A DNA stretch of 64,000 bases, from positions 1 to 64,000 of the forward strand of contig NZ_BDBX01000052.1 of the NCBI RefSeq assembly GCF_001613205.1, read 5' to 3'. Made by a program: the position numbers and the translations under genes. Source of the stretch: Nocardia sienata NBRC 100364 (GTDB taxonomy: Bacteria > Actinomycetota > Actinomycetes > Mycobacteriales > Mycobacteriaceae). How positions within the stretch are numbered: position 1 is the stretch's first letter; each line of letters starts with the position of its first letter. Below the pieces are notes generated by a model. That model was not told the origin of the DNA and made no database searches. It worked only from the letters and a program-made list of their open reading frames with translations. This document shows, one piece after another, positions 26,656 to 35,956 of this stretch.

Positions 26656-28224
26656 ATGTCCACCGGTGCGCAGGCCCTCGCCGAGCCGATCAGATCGCGT
26701 CGCAACCACTGGAACAACCAGATCGCCACGCATGCGGTGATGCGGCCGGACGAGGTGGCGTTGCGTTTCCGCGGTGCCGACACCACGTGGCGCCAACTGC
26801 ACGAACGGTCGCAGAAGTTCGCCGACGCCCTCGCGCGCCGCGGCGTCGGCTTCGGCGACCGGGTACTCATCCTGGCTCTCAACTACCCCGAATACCTGGA
26901 GGCCGTATTCGGGATCAATGCCCTGGGCGCCATCGCGGTCCCGGTGAACTTCCGGCTCACCCCGCCCGAGGTCGCCTATATCGTCGGCGACAGCGGCGCC
27001 AAGGCCGTGGTCACCGATACCGTGCTTCAGCCGCTGGCCACCGCGGTGCAGAGCCAGGCGCCGAGCCTCGAGCACTGCTTCGTCATCGGCGGCAGCAGTG
27101 GTGACGGGGTCGTCGGCTTCGAGGACGCGATCGCCGAGACCGGGGATGCGCACACCCCGCTCGATATCGCCGAGGACACGCCGTGCCTCATCATGTACAC
27201 CTCGGGCACCACCGGCAGCCCCAAGGGCGCGGTCCTCTCCTACGGCAATATGAACGCCCAGGCCCTCACCTGTATCCGGGCGCTGCAGCTCGAGCAGGAG
27301 TCGATCGGCTTCTGCACCTCACCGCTTTTCCATATCGCCGGTCTCGGCAGCCTGGCACCGGCTTTCCTGCTCGGCGCGAAGACGGTGCTGCATCCGCTGG
27401 GCGCCTTCAGTGCCACCGAGTTCCTCGACGCCGTGGAGGCCGAGCAGGCCACCTCCGCGTTCTGCGTGCCCGCGCAGTGGCAGCTGATCTGCGACGAGCC
27501 GACCGTCAAGGAGCGCAAACTCGCGCTGCGTGCGCTGAGCTGGGGAGCCGCTCCCGCCTCGGACACCGTGCTGAAGGCGATGGCCGACGCGTTCCCCGAC
27601 GCCTTCAATGTCGCGGTGTTCGGGCAGACCGAGATGTCGCCGATCACCTGTGTGCTCGAGGGCAAAGACGCCATCCGCAAACTCGGTTCGGTCGGCAAGG
27701 TCATCCCCACCATCCAGGCCCGCATCGTCGACGACGAGATGAACGATGTGGCGCCTGGCGAGGTCGGTGAGATCGTCTACCGCGGCCCCACCATGATGTC
27801 GGGCTACTGGAACAAGCCGGAGGCGACCGCGGATGCGTTCGCCGGCGGATGGTTCCACTCCGGTGACCTGGTCCGCCAGGACGACGAGGGCTTCATCTAC
27901 GTCGTGGACCGCAAGAAGGACATGATCATCTCCGGCGGTGAGAACATCTACTGCGCCGAGGTGGAGAATGTCCTGTTCGCGCATCCGAAGATCCGCGAGG
28001 CCGCGGTGATCGGCAAAGCGCACGAGAAGTGGGGCGAGGTGCCGGTCGCGGTGGTCGCGCTCAACGATCCGGCCGACGATCTCACCCTCGCGGAACTGGA
28101 ATCGTTCCTCAACGAGAACCTGGCCCGCTACAAGCATCCGAAAGAGCTGGTGCTCGTGGCGGAACTGCCGCGCAACGCCAGCGGCAAGGTCGTGAAAGTC
28201 GAACTGCGCAAGTTCGATTCGTAG
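26656..28224 (+). CDS. FadD-type fatty acyl-CoA/acyl-AMP ligase
   Basis: A 522-residue ANL-superfamily enzyme that activates a carboxylic acid with ATP, usually to its CoA thioester. Motifs: P-loop YTSGTTGSPKGAV, the substrate-side FGQTEMSP, A8-type DRKKDMIISGGENIYCAEVE, and catalytic Lys in PRNASGKVVKVELR. ATG 26656 is chosen because GAGAGGAG precedes it; a longer in-frame ATG at 26602 has no ribosome site. It ends in a strong 13-pair terminator, so it is monocistronic. Length and motifs suit medium or long-chain FadD enzymes; the substrate is unknown. Confidence 0.92.
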   Translation: MSTGAQALAEPIRSRRNHWNNQIATHAVMRPDEVALRFRGADTTWRQLHERSQKFADALARRGVGFGDRVLILALNYPEYLEAVFGINALGAIAVPVNFRLTPPEVAYIVGDSGAKAVVTDTVLQPLATAVQSQAPSLEHCFVIGGSSGDGVVGFEDAIAETGDAHTPLDIAEDTPCLIMYTSGTTGSPKGAVLSYGNMNAQALTCIRALQLEQESIGFCTSPLFHIAGLGSLAPAFLLGAKTVLHPLGAFSATEFLDAVEAEQATSAFCVPAQWQLICDEPTVKERKLALRALSWGAAPASDTVLKAMADAFPDAFNVAVFGQTEMSPITCVLEGKDAIRKLGSVGKVIPTIQARIVDDEMNDVAPGEVGEIVYRGPTMMSGYWNKPEATADAFAGGWFHSGDLVRQDDEGFIYVVDRKKDMIISGGENIYCAEVENVLFAHPKIREAAVIGKAHEKWGEVPVAVVALNDPADDLTLAELESFLNENLARYKHPKELVLVAELPRNASGKVVKVELRKFDS

Positions 28225-28244
28225 GTAACGTTTCACGTGAAGCA

Positions 28245-28275
28245 TGCGCCGGATCGGTCCCGCCGATCCGGCGCA
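28245..28275 (+). terminator. Terminator of the fadD-type gene
   Basis: Perfect 13-base arms TGCGCCGGATCGG (28245-28257) and complement (28263-28275) around TCCCG, 20 bases after the stop codon. Confidence 0.8.
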
Positions 28276-28366
28276 CACCTGCGCGTAGAGCTCCGGCGCG
28301 CCCGGTGGCCAGGGCTTTTCCCAGCCAGTGGTGCGCCCCGGGCGCGCATGGTCGATTATCTACGCC

Positions 28367-28960
28367 ATGTCGGATCAACATGCTGCAGTCCTCGCCCTGC
28401 ACTGGCAGGTCAACGTTATTCGGCCGGAAGGTTTCTTCGGCCCGATGCTGGCCGAACCGGTGGCCGCCAGCGGAGTGGTGCAGCGGGCTGCGGACTTCCA
28501 CAAACAGGCGGCGGAGCTGGGACTGCCGATCGTTTGCACGCGGTTCACCGTCCCGGAAGGGGAAGGGCGGCTGGTGCGCAATACCGGGTTCATGCAGTCG
28601 GTCGGGGCGGCCCAGCACGAGTTCCGTCCGGACGCACCGGGAAGCCGGCTCATCGACGAGATCGCCGGGCAGGCCGACCGGATCGTCGACAACCAGAAAC
28701 TGTCGGGGCTGGCCGGCAGCGATCTACCGCGCTGGCTGGCCGAGAACGATATCGACACCCTGTTCCTGACCGGTGTCGCCACCAACCTCACCGTCGAGCA
28801 GACCGCACGCCATGGCACCGACCTCGGCTTCACCGTCTACACGGTCGCCGACTGCGTGGCCGCAGCCGACCCCCAGGTGCACACCGCCTCCCTGGCCAAT
28901 ATCGCGCTCGTCAGCGCCGGCCTCCGCACCACCGCGGATGCCTTCGACGTACTCGACTGA
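28367..28960 (+). CDS. Isochorismatase-fold protein lacking catalytic Asp and Cys
   Basis: A 197-residue cysteine-hydrolase-fold protein. The fold is clear: central TLFLTGVATNLTVEQTARHGTDLGFTVYTVADC and helix DLPRWLAEND. The first catalytic element, usually VIDMQNDF, reads LALHWQVN, so Asp becomes His12. The nucleophile position, usually TNxCVExTAR, reads TNLTVEQTAR, so Cys becomes Thr142. Lys111 (NQKLSG) is near the expected lysine. It is thus probably a non-hydrolytic member, perhaps a binding or regulatory protein. ATG 28367 is the likely start; the ribosome site is poor. It is convergent with the large membrane gene. Confidence 0.8.
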   Translation: MSDQHAAVLALHWQVNVIRPEGFFGPMLAEPVAASGVVQRAADFHKQAAELGLPIVCTRFTVPEGEGRLVRNTGFMQSVGAAQHEFRPDAPGSRLIDEIAGQADRIVDNQKLSGLAGSDLPRWLAENDIDTLFLTGVATNLTVEQTARHGTDLGFTVYTVADCVAAADPQVHTASLANIALVSAGLRTTADAFDVLD

Positions 28961-28996
28961 CCTTCCGCGCGCCAGAGACGCGCATATGGACCCAGC

Positions 28997-31384
28997 TCAG
29001 ATCATGTTCTTCTCGGTCATCCAGCGCATCACCTGCCAGCCGCAGAACACCGGTATCCAGCAGGTGAGTACCCGGTAGAGGAGCACCGACGGCACCGCCA
29101 CCGCGGCGGGCAGGCCGAACGCGGCCAGACCGCCGATCAGCGCGGCCTCGACCGCGCCGACACCACCCGGTGTCGGCGCGGCCGAGGCCAGGGTGCCGCC
29201 GATCATCGTCACGATGGTGACGGTGACGAAAGTCGTGCCCCCGCCGAACGCCTGGACACTGGCGAACAACGCGAGTGCCTGCCCGAGGGTCAGTGCCGCG
29301 CAGCCGAGCACGATGATCACGCAGCGTTTCGGGTCGCGGGCCAACAGCGCCAGCTCGCCGACCACCTCCTGCACCTGCGGGAGCACCGAGTTGTTCAGCC
29401 AGCGCCGCAGTTTCGGCACGAACATGAAGGTGCCGACGATTCCCACTCCGACCCCCGCGATCAGATAGAGGATCGTCGGCGAGGGGACGAAATGCGAGAG
29501 GTCCGCCGAGGTCCCGGCGGCCACACTGAACAACACCAGCAGTCCGATATGCGTGCAGACCTGCACCGCCTGCTGTAGGGCCACCGCGGCCGTGGCTCGC
29601 ACCGCGCCGACTCCGCCCTTCTGCAGGAAGCGCACGCTCAGGGCCAGCCCGCCCACGCGCGCGGGGGTGGTGGTGGCGGCGAAAGTGTTCGCGATCTGCA
29701 TCAGGACCAGCGGCCAGTACTTCACCACACCGGCCGCGCAAGCCCACAGTGCGGCGGCCGTACCGAGGTAGGTCAGCGACGACAATGCCAGGCCGCCCAG
29801 GGCCCACCACCAGCTGGCCTCTTTGAGCTGGGTGAAGAAGGTCGGCACCGCGCTGATGAACGGGTAGGCCACGTAGACCAGGCCGACCAGCAGGACCAGC
29901 TGGATGAAACTCTTCCGGTTGAACCGGGTGATCTGCTCTGCTTCGATCCGGTCCTCGCCGGTCTGGGTGCGGACCTCTTCCCGTGCGGCCGACACCACCG
30001 CTTTCCAGTCCGGGATGGCTTTGCGGATCCCGCCCGGCATGGCGAATTTGGTGAGCCGGCGCGATGCGGTGAGCACGGTCTGCTCGCCGAGCGCGCCGAT
30101 CGCCGACCGCACCGCCGCCTCGGCGCCGAAAACCGCCGTCATCGACACCAGCAGCTGGGCGATATCGGATTGCAGCTGGGCATCGGAGGCACACAATTCC
30201 GCCGCGGTGAAACCGCCGAACAGCGCACCGCCGCCGGGTCCCACCCGGATCTCGGCGGGCCGCAGTTCACCGTGCGCGATCCCGTGTTCGCGCAGTACCG
30301 TCAGTGTCTGCCACACCGAATCCAGTGCCGCGGTATCGGCGGGGTCCTGTTCTATCGAGCGCCCGGCCGGCAGCGTATGCGCGTACAGCATCCAGCCGCG
30401 CGGCAGCCCGGCCACCGTGACCGGCCGATGCGCGGCCACGCCGAGTTCGGTCAGCGCGATCGACATCAGTGCCCGATGCTCGACCGCGCGATGCATGGAA
30501 CCGTGCAGCGGCGCGGTCTCGCTGGAACGGAAGGTCAGCCAGCGCCACAACTGGCGCAGCGCACTCAGCGAACGCTGATTCTTGCCGTACAGTTCGACCA
30601 CCAGCGCCCGCTCGCGCTCCTCCACCGTCGCCGACAGCAGCAGCGCGCCGGGACCGGCCGGCCGCACGACGGTGAACCGGGTGACCGTGTAGCCGCGGCC
30701 GGCCAGCCGGCGCACCGCGGCGTCCAGCGGTACCTCCAGCGCCGGAGTCCCCACCAGCAGCACGATCACCGCTCCGACCAGCCAGCCGACCGCCAGGCCG
30801 AACATGGCGCGAGCCGGGACCACCGTGCTGACCACCAGATGGATCGGCGCGAAGGCCAGCAGCAGCACCCACAGCCAGCGCCGCGGCCGCACCGGCAGCC
30901 AGGGGCTGGAGACGGTGAGCACCGCGGCCAGCAGGGCGATCCAGCGGGGGTCGTCCAGGAACTGCTGCAGGAACGTCTTGTCGTCCAGATTCTCCGGGAC
31001 CTGCAGATGCCACTGCGGGGCCGACAACCCGCTGGGTGTGATGGACAGCAGCAGTACCGCGGTGAGCCCGGCGGTGGCGTAACCGGCGAGCAATTTCCAC
31101 TGCCGTCCGAATGCCAGTTCCACCAGGATCGCGAACGGCAGGATGAGGATGGCTATCCCGTACAGGAGATAGACCAGATTCGACTGGTCGGGGTTGAGGA
31201 ATCCGACGATATTGGAGACCGAACGCTCCAGCGCCAGCCATTCGGGCCGGGTGATCAGGGACCCGGCGATGACAACGGCCACGCCCGCGGCCGCGAAGAC
31301 GACACGGAGAATATCGCTGGTCCGCCGCGTGAGCGGTTGGAGGAGACTGCCCGTAACCGGGATCTCCCGCCCATCGACTCGCAT
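28997..31384 (-). CDS. Large membrane protein: PAP2-like helices, pseudokinase-like middle, LPG-synthase/AglD transmembrane domain
   Basis: About 795 residues. The N-terminus has six or more helices (LLYGIAILILPFAILVELAF, LLAGYATAGLTAVLLLSI, LLLAFAPIHLVVSTVV). The middle (about 220-470) resembles a protein-kinase-like lobe: LREHGIAHGELRPAEIRVGPGGGALFGGF is a degenerate HGDLRPxN/DFG pair in which the catalytic Asp is Glu. The C-terminus is an LPG_synthase_TM (UPF0104/AglD) domain with GALALS-type helices and PTPGGVGAVEAALIGGL. Mycobacterial Rv0585c has a similar plan and length. It is probably a lipid flippase or lipid-transfer enzyme. The start is uncertain; ATG 31384 lacks a ribosome site and an in-frame GTG lies about 36 bases upstream. 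Confidence 0.8.
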   Translation of the reverse strand: MRVDGREIPVTGSLLQPLTRRTSDILRVVFAAAGVAVVIAGSLITRPEWLALERSVSNIVGFLNPDQSNLVYLLYGIAILILPFAILVELAFGRQWKLLAGYATAGLTAVLLLSITPSGLSAPQWHLQVPENLDDKTFLQQFLDDPRWIALLAAVLTVSSPWLPVRPRRWLWVLLLAFAPIHLVVSTVVPARAMFGLAVGWLVGAVIVLLVGTPALEVPLDAAVRRLAGRGYTVTRFTVVRPAGPGALLLSATVEERERALVVELYGKNQRSLSALRQLWRWLTFRSSETAPLHGSMHRAVEHRALMSIALTELGVAAHRPVTVAGLPRGWMLYAHTLPAGRSIEQDPADTAALDSVWQTLTVLREHGIAHGELRPAEIRVGPGGGALFGGFTAAELCASDAQLQSDIAQLLVSMTAVFGAEAAVRSAIGALGEQTVLTASRRLTKFAMPGGIRKAIPDWKAVVSAAREEVRTQTGEDRIEAEQITRFNRKSFIQLVLLVGLVYVAYPFISAVPTFFTQLKEASWWWALGGLALSSLTYLGTAAALWACAAGVVKYWPLVLMQIANTFAATTTPARVGGLALSVRFLQKGGVGAVRATAAVALQQAVQVCTHIGLLVLFSVAAGTSADLSHFVPSPTILYLIAGVGVGIVGTFMFVPKLRRWLNNSVLPQVQEVVGELALLARDPKRCVIIVLGCAALTLGQALALFASVQAFGGGTTFVTVTIVTMIGGTLASAAPTPGGVGAVEAALIGGLAAFGLPAAVAVPSVLLYRVLTCWIPVFCGWQVMRWMTEKNMI

Positions 31385-31502
31385 GTCGTATCGGTACTTT
31401 CGGATCGAGGTGACGCTGACGGGCCGGTCACGCCCACCAGCGGGTGAGTATGCAGGAGCCCGAGCCGGACGATACACACCAACACGCTGTCAGAATCCAG
31501 GG

Positions 31503-32102
31503 GTGAGTGGTGATCAACGCATCTGTTTCATAGGAGATTCTTTTGTGGCCGGCGTAGGCGACCCGCAGGCTCTCGGCTGGACCGGCCGACTGACCGCGCA
31601 CGCCCGGGCCGCCGGAGCGGCATGGACCACGTACAACCTCGGGGTGCGTGGGCACACCTCTGCCGATATTGTCGCGCGGTGCTTCGCGGAATGCCTGGTG
31701 CGGCTGCCCGCGGGGTCGGACGGACGGGTGGTGTTCTCCTTCGGGGTGAACGACACTGTGGTCGCCGAAGGCCGGCCGCGGGTCGACGCGCAGAATTCGG
31801 TGACGAATCTGTCCGTGCTGCTCACCACCGCGCAGGCGCAGGAGTGGCCGGTGCTGGTGGTGGGGCCGCCGCCGGTCGAGGAGTCCGGGCACAATCGGCG
31901 GATCGAGGAGCTGGACCGGCGCTTCGAGCAGACGTGTGCCCAGTTCGGCGTGCCGTATGCGGCGTCGTTCGGGCTGCTGGCCGAAGATCCGGTCTGGCGA
32001 GAACAGGTACGGGCCGGGGACGGGGCACATCCCGGCGCGCAGGGATATGCCCTGTTCGCCGAGCGGCTGCTGCCCCCGTGGCGTCGATGGCTGGGTTACT
32101 GA
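31503..32102 (+). CDS. SGNH/GDSL-family hydrolase
   Basis: A 199-residue esterase-type protein. Block I is CFIGDSFVAGVGDP with nucleophile Ser; block III is VFSFGVNDT; block V is GDGAHPGAQGYALFAERL with the catalytic His and Asp. No signal peptide is visible, so it is probably cytoplasmic. It may deacylate lipids or sugars. GTG 31503 is preferred as family similarity starts within four residues of it. It diverges from the large membrane gene over 118 bases. Confidence 0.88.
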   Translation: MSGDQRICFIGDSFVAGVGDPQALGWTGRLTAHARAAGAAWTTYNLGVRGHTSADIVARCFAECLVRLPAGSDGRVVFSFGVNDTVVAEGRPRVDAQNSVTNLSVLLTTAQAQEWPVLVVGPPPVEESGHNRRIEELDRRFEQTCAQFGVPYAASFGLLAEDPVWREQVRAGDGAHPGAQGYALFAERLLPPWRRWLGY

Positions 32103-32200
32103 AGGATTCTGGGGATAAATAGGATAGAATTTCCGCAAATTCGGTATCCTCACCGGAAAATGTCCCAGACGGTGAGCTGTCCGTATCCGACCGCCGGGCA

Positions 32201-33568
32201 TCAATTCGCCGATACACGCGGCGCGCGCCGCATGACCGCGAAGACCTCCCCGAGTTCGGGCACCGACCGCTCCAGTTCGTCGCCGAAATCGCATTCGCAT
32301 TCCAGCTGGCTCAAGGTGCCGACCATGGTGAGCGCTGCCCGCGCGAACGGAGTGCACTCCGGCGGCAGTGTCAGCTCCCGCATCACATTCGTCAGCCGCA
32401 GCGCGGTGGTACGCAGCACCTGCTTGCGCAACCACGGGGTGGTGATACGGAACCGCGGGTGCCGCACCGGCTCCGCGCAGGCCGACAGGGCCGCGTCGAG
32501 CGCCACCGCGTCGAAGGCCCGGCCGGGCAGCGCGAACCCGTGGGTCCGCACCGCGGTCTCCACAGCCGCCGGACCACCGTTGAAGATCGCGTCGCACATC
32601 TCGACCACCAGCCGGGTGAAACCCGGATGCGGCCACGGTGCGCACGCACCGAAATCCATTACCCCCAGCCGCCCGTCGGGGAGCAGCCGCAGATTGCCGG
32701 GATGCGGGTCGCAGTACAGCAGCCCGTGCCGCTCCCATCCGGTCAGCACGAACCGCATCATCAGCCCGCCGACCCGGTCCCGCTGCGGCCGGCTCCCGGA
32801 CTCGATGAGCCGGGTGGCCGCGATCCCGTCGAGCCATTCGGAGACCAGCACATCGCCGCGCTGCTCCAGCACCTCGGGCACCCGAAATTCGGTACTGGCG
32901 GTATACGCCCGCGCGAACGCACGCTGGTTATCGGCCTCGGCCGCGTAATCCAGCTCCGCCCGCACACTTTCGCAGAGCGCCTCGGTCACCGATTTCACAT
33001 CCGCGCCCGGCAGGAACACCGAGGCCAGTGTCGAGATCCGCCGCAACTGCACCAGGTCCGATTCCACAGCTGCCCGAGCGCCTGGATACATGACCTTCAC
33101 CGCGACCGCGCGTCCGTCGTGCCAGACTCCGCGATGCACCTGGCCGATCGACGCGGCGGCCGCCCGCCGATCGTCGAATTCGCGGAACAGTTCCCGCCAA
33201 TCCGGCCCCAGATGCTCGGCCAGCACCGCGTGCACAGTGGCGGGCAGCATCACCGGCGCCGAATCCTGTAACCGGGCCAGCGCGACCTGGTACGGGGCAG
33301 CGATATCGCGGGGCAGGGCCAGCTGATAGATCGCCAGCAGCTGGCCGAGTTTGGCCGCGCAGCCCTTCAGTTCACCCAGCACTTCGAACATGTGCTCGGC
33401 GGTCCGGGTCTGGATATCCCGGTTCACCTCCTGCGCCGAACGGCCGAGCACCCGGCGGCCCGCGCCCGCCGCCTGCCGGCCCGCGAAGGCGACCGGAAGC
33501 GCGACGAGCTTGGCGTTGCGCAGCGCCTGCCGCACCGGCGGCGCACCAGGATCACGTCGACTGCTCAT
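32201..33568 (-). CDS. ABC1/AarF (UbiB-like) atypical kinase
   Basis: A 455-residue member of the UbiB/ADCK family. The family-specific KxGQ motif is seen in GCAAKLGQLLA. ASIGQVHRGVWHDGRAVAVKVMYPG supplies the Ala-rich loop and ATP lysine. LLYCDPHPGNLRLL and GVMDFGAC are the catalytic and metal loops. The family supports quinone or lipid metabolism through an ATPase activity rather than ordinary phosphotransfer. It diverges from a GntR gene; the 100 bases between hold both promoters. Confidence 0.92.
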   Translation of the reverse strand: MSSRRDPGAPPVRQALRNAKLVALPVAFAGRQAAGAGRRVLGRSAQEVNRDIQTRTAEHMFEVLGELKGCAAKLGQLLAIYQLALPRDIAAPYQVALARLQDSAPVMLPATVHAVLAEHLGPDWRELFREFDDRRAAAASIGQVHRGVWHDGRAVAVKVMYPGARAAVESDLVQLRRISTLASVFLPGADVKSVTEALCESVRAELDYAAEADNQRAFARAYTASTEFRVPEVLEQRGDVLVSEWLDGIAATRLIESGSRPQRDRVGGLMMRFVLTGWERHGLLYCDPHPGNLRLLPDGRLGVMDFGACAPWPHPGFTRLVVEMCDAIFNGGPAAVETAVRTHGFALPGRAFDAVALDAALSACAEPVRHPRFRITTPWLRKQVLRTTALRLTNVMRELTLPPECTPFARAALTMVGTLSQLECECDFGDELERSVPELGEVFAVMRRAPRVSAN

Positions 33569-33668
33569 ACCTCATCCCCAGAAGCGATTCGCCAGTTCTC
33601 CTGTGCAGTTTGGCATATTTACGCATAGACTGTCTGGGACGTATCAGCTGCCGAGAAAGGTTGCATCC

Positions 33669-34460
33669 ATGGGATCCCGCACGGTGGTCGCCGATGTCGC
33701 CGATGAACTGGCACGGCGGGTCGCCGCAGGGGAATATCAGCCGGGCGGGCTGATGCCCTCGGTCCGTCAGGTCGCCGAGGAATTCGAGATGAACAGGGCC
33801 ACCGCCCAGCTCACTCTCGGCAGGCTGGAATCCTACGGATTCGTCGAGGCCCGGCGCGGTAAGGGTTTCACCATCCGCGAGGTTCGCGCGGCCGGCGGCC
33901 TGGACGTCTACCGGCACCTCTTCCGGTTCTCCATCCCGATGCCCGACGTGGCGATCGAGATGTTCCGCGATATCGTCGAGGTCGAGCGCGGCATCGTGAT
34001 GGACGCACTGCTTTCCTACACCGGGCTCGCCCACGGCGCCGCGGCCGCGGCCGGAGTGGATCTCGCCGAATTGAAAGCCGAGATCGACACCTTGGAAACG
34101 CTGGCGCGACTGGACGTCCCCGACTACCGGCGCATACTCGCCATCGAGATCGGGGTGGTCCGCAAGCTGCTGGTAGCCCTCGAATCGAGTATGCAGCGCG
34201 CGATCCTGAACTCCATCGGCGAAATGGTGCTCGAAGTTCCCGAGGCCGTCGACGCCTACTTCGCCGGTGCCGCCGATCTGCACGTCCTGGTGTGGCGGGC
34301 GCTGATCGCGGTCTGGGAATCGGAATCCGGCCCCACCCCGGCGCAGCTGGCATTGTTCGAGGACCTCTTCGGGATGTACCACAACAAGGTCGTCGCCCGC
34401 TTCGAGGAACTCCTCGGCGCCGAGGGCGAAGCCGAAGAGGTCCACGCGGCCACCGCCTGA
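33669..34460 (+). CDS. GntR-family transcriptional regulator
   Basis: A 263-residue repressor-type protein. Winged helix at residues 5-75: ADVADELARRVAAGEYQPGGLMPSVRQVAEEFEMNRATAQ in outline, then FVEARRGKGFTIRE for the wing. The C-terminal 170 residues are all helical and FCD-like. ATG 33669 follows GAGAAAGG; earlier in-frame codons from 33351 lie within the neighbouring gene and its promoter. It is divergent from the AarF kinase gene, which is its most likely target together with itself. Confidence 0.88.
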   Translation: MGSRTVVADVADELARRVAAGEYQPGGLMPSVRQVAEEFEMNRATAQLTLGRLESYGFVEARRGKGFTIREVRAAGGLDVYRHLFRFSIPMPDVAIEMFRDIVEVERGIVMDALLSYTGLAHGAAAAAGVDLAELKAEIDTLETLARLDVPDYRRILAIEIGVVRKLLVALESSMQRAILNSIGEMVLEVPEAVDAYFAGAADLHVLVWRALIAVWESESGPTPAQLALFEDLFGMYHNKVVARFEELLGAEGEAEEVHAATA

Positions 34461-34625
34461 GCGAGGTCGGGCGACCACAGGAGAAGTCCGGCAGCGACCT
34501 CACGGTGCGCGCAAGTCCACATGCGCCTCCGGCCATTTTCTGCCCGCGCAACCCCATGAGTCGAGTGTTGCGAGACACCTCGAAGGGTTGAGGCCCGTCT
34601 CGCCCCTTGACCGAAGGTGCTCAAC

Positions 34626-34651
34626 GGTCGGCCTTCCGTGGAAGGCCGACC
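34626..34651 (+). terminator. Terminator downstream of the GntR gene
   Basis: GGTCGGCCTTCC-GT-GGAAGGCCGACC is a perfect 12-base inverted repeat. It is the first of a series of hairpins that fills the non-coding stretch 34461-34806. Confidence 0.6.
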
Positions 34652-34655
34652 GCAC

Positions 34656-34737
34656 GTCGCATGAGCCGAAGGCTCAAGTCTCGAGGCCGCAACGGCGAGA
34701 CCGAGGGGGTCTCAACCCCGCGACGCCGCAGGCGGCG
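34656..34737. repeat. Hairpin-rich structured intergenic element
   Basis: Within 82 bases there are a closing helix GTCGC (34656-34660) with GCGAC (34720-34724), and inside it TGAGCC-GAA-GGCTCA (34662-34676), TCTCG...CGAGA (34679-34700) and GAGACC...GGTCTC (34697-34713), the last two mutually exclusive. A further CGCCG-CAGG-CGGCG follows (34724-34737). No ORF is convincing. It may be a dispersed hairpin repeat or a structured RNA. Confidence 0.4.
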
Positions 34738-34774
34738 CCAAAAACACAGAAGTATTTCTGGCGGCGTTCTGCTT

Positions 34775-34793
34775 TCGGCTTCCGGAAAGCCGA
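34775..34793 (-). terminator. Hairpin after the flavin oxidoreductase gene
   Basis: TCGGCTT (34775-34781) pairs with AAGCCGA (34787-34793) 14 bases beyond the stop of the minus-strand flavin enzyme; a suitable terminator. Confidence 0.5.
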
Positions 34794-34806
34794 CTCTTCG
34801 GTGCGA

Positions 34807-35934
34807 TCAGATATCGCCGTTCAGTTTGTTCAACCGTTCGCAGGCCGTGACGTACTCCTCGACCAGCCGGTTCATGACATCGGCCGAGCGTTCCGTCTTG
34901 TTCATCATGCCGACCACCTGGCCGACCGGGTTGAAGTTCACATCCTTGGCGGCTTCCGGGTAGCGGTGGCCGCGTTTCACGCCATCGAGAGCCACCATCA
35001 TCTGCAGCGGCATGGGCAGCGGATCGGGGGTGTCGGCGGACTCCCAGGCGTCGGTCCAGTCGTTGCGCAGCATGCGGGCCGGTTTACCGGTCCAGGCCCG
35101 GGAGCGGATGGTGTCGTGGCTGGTGGCGTCGATGTAGGTCTTCATCTGGGCCGGCGGCACATTGGCCTCTTCCACGGTCAGCCAGATGGACCCGGTCCAC
35201 GCTCCCGCGGCGCCCATCGCCATCGCCGCGGCGACCTGGCGGCCGTCGCCGATTCCGCCGGCCGCGAGGACCGGCAGATCGCCCACGGCATCGATGACCT
35301 GCGGCCACAGCACCAGCGAGGAGACCTCACCGCAGTGGCCGCCGCCCTCGGTGCCCTGGCAGACCACGAAGTCCAGGCCCGCGTCCTTGTGGTTCAGCGC
35401 GTGTTTCACCGAACCGCACAGCGCGCCGATCAGCCGGCCGGATTCCTGGATCTGGGAGACGAATTCCGGCGGCGGGGTGCCGAGCGCGTTGGCGACCAGC
35501 TTCGCCTTCGGATGCCGCAGGATCACCTCGACCTGCGGCGCGGCGGTGGTGGCGGTCCAGCCGAGCAGCTGCGGGTGGACCTCTTCCTCGGGGAGCTTCG
35601 GCACGCCGTGGTCGGCGAGGATCTTCTCGGCGAAGTCGCGATGCCCCTGGGGGACGTGTTTGGCGAGCTCGGCCTCGAGCTGTTCGGGGGACAGGCCGTC
35701 GATGCCCTTGCCCTCGTACTTGGAGGGGATGACGAGGTCGACGCCGTAGGGATTGTCGCCGACGTGCTCGTCCAGCCAGGCCAGTTCGACCTCGAGCTGT
35801 TCGGCGGTGAAGCCGACCGCGCCGAGTACGCCGAGACCGCCGGCGTTGCTGACCGCGGCCGCCACATCGCGGCAGTGGGTGAAGGCGAAGATGGGGAACT
35901 CGATCCCCAGCCGGTCGCAGATATCGGTACGCAT
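34807..35934 (-). CDS. Nitronate monooxygenase-like flavin oxidoreductase (second copy) with KstR-type operators
   Basis: A 375-residue FMN TIM-barrel protein beginning MRTDICDRLGIEFPIFAFTH. FMN-binding elements: CQGTEGGGHCGEVSSL with the family His, and VLAAGGIGDGRQVAAAMAMGAAGAWTGSIWL. It differs strongly from the copy at 25346-26323 and has a long insertion (IPSKYEGKGIDGLSPEQLEAELAKH). Some mycobacterial relatives act in steroid or lipid breakdown. Two sites matching the KstR consensus lie upstream, which suggests a role in sterol or fatty-acid catabolism. The reaction is unknown. Confidence 0.88.
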   Translation of the reverse strand: MRTDICDRLGIEFPIFAFTHCRDVAAAVSNAGGLGVLGAVGFTAEQLEVELAWLDEHVGDNPYGVDLVIPSKYEGKGIDGLSPEQLEAELAKHVPQGHRDFAEKILADHGVPKLPEEEVHPQLLGWTATTAAPQVEVILRHPKAKLVANALGTPPPEFVSQIQESGRLIGALCGSVKHALNHKDAGLDFVVCQGTEGGGHCGEVSSLVLWPQVIDAVGDLPVLAAGGIGDGRQVAAAMAMGAAGAWTGSIWLTVEEANVPPAQMKTYIDATSHDTIRSRAWTGKPARMLRNDWTDAWESADTPDPLPMPLQMMVALDGVKRGHRYPEAAKDVNFNPVGQVVGMMNKTERSADVMNRLVEEYVTACERLNKLNGDI

Positions 35935-35956
35935 GGCGGTGCTGTCTCCCTATGCC

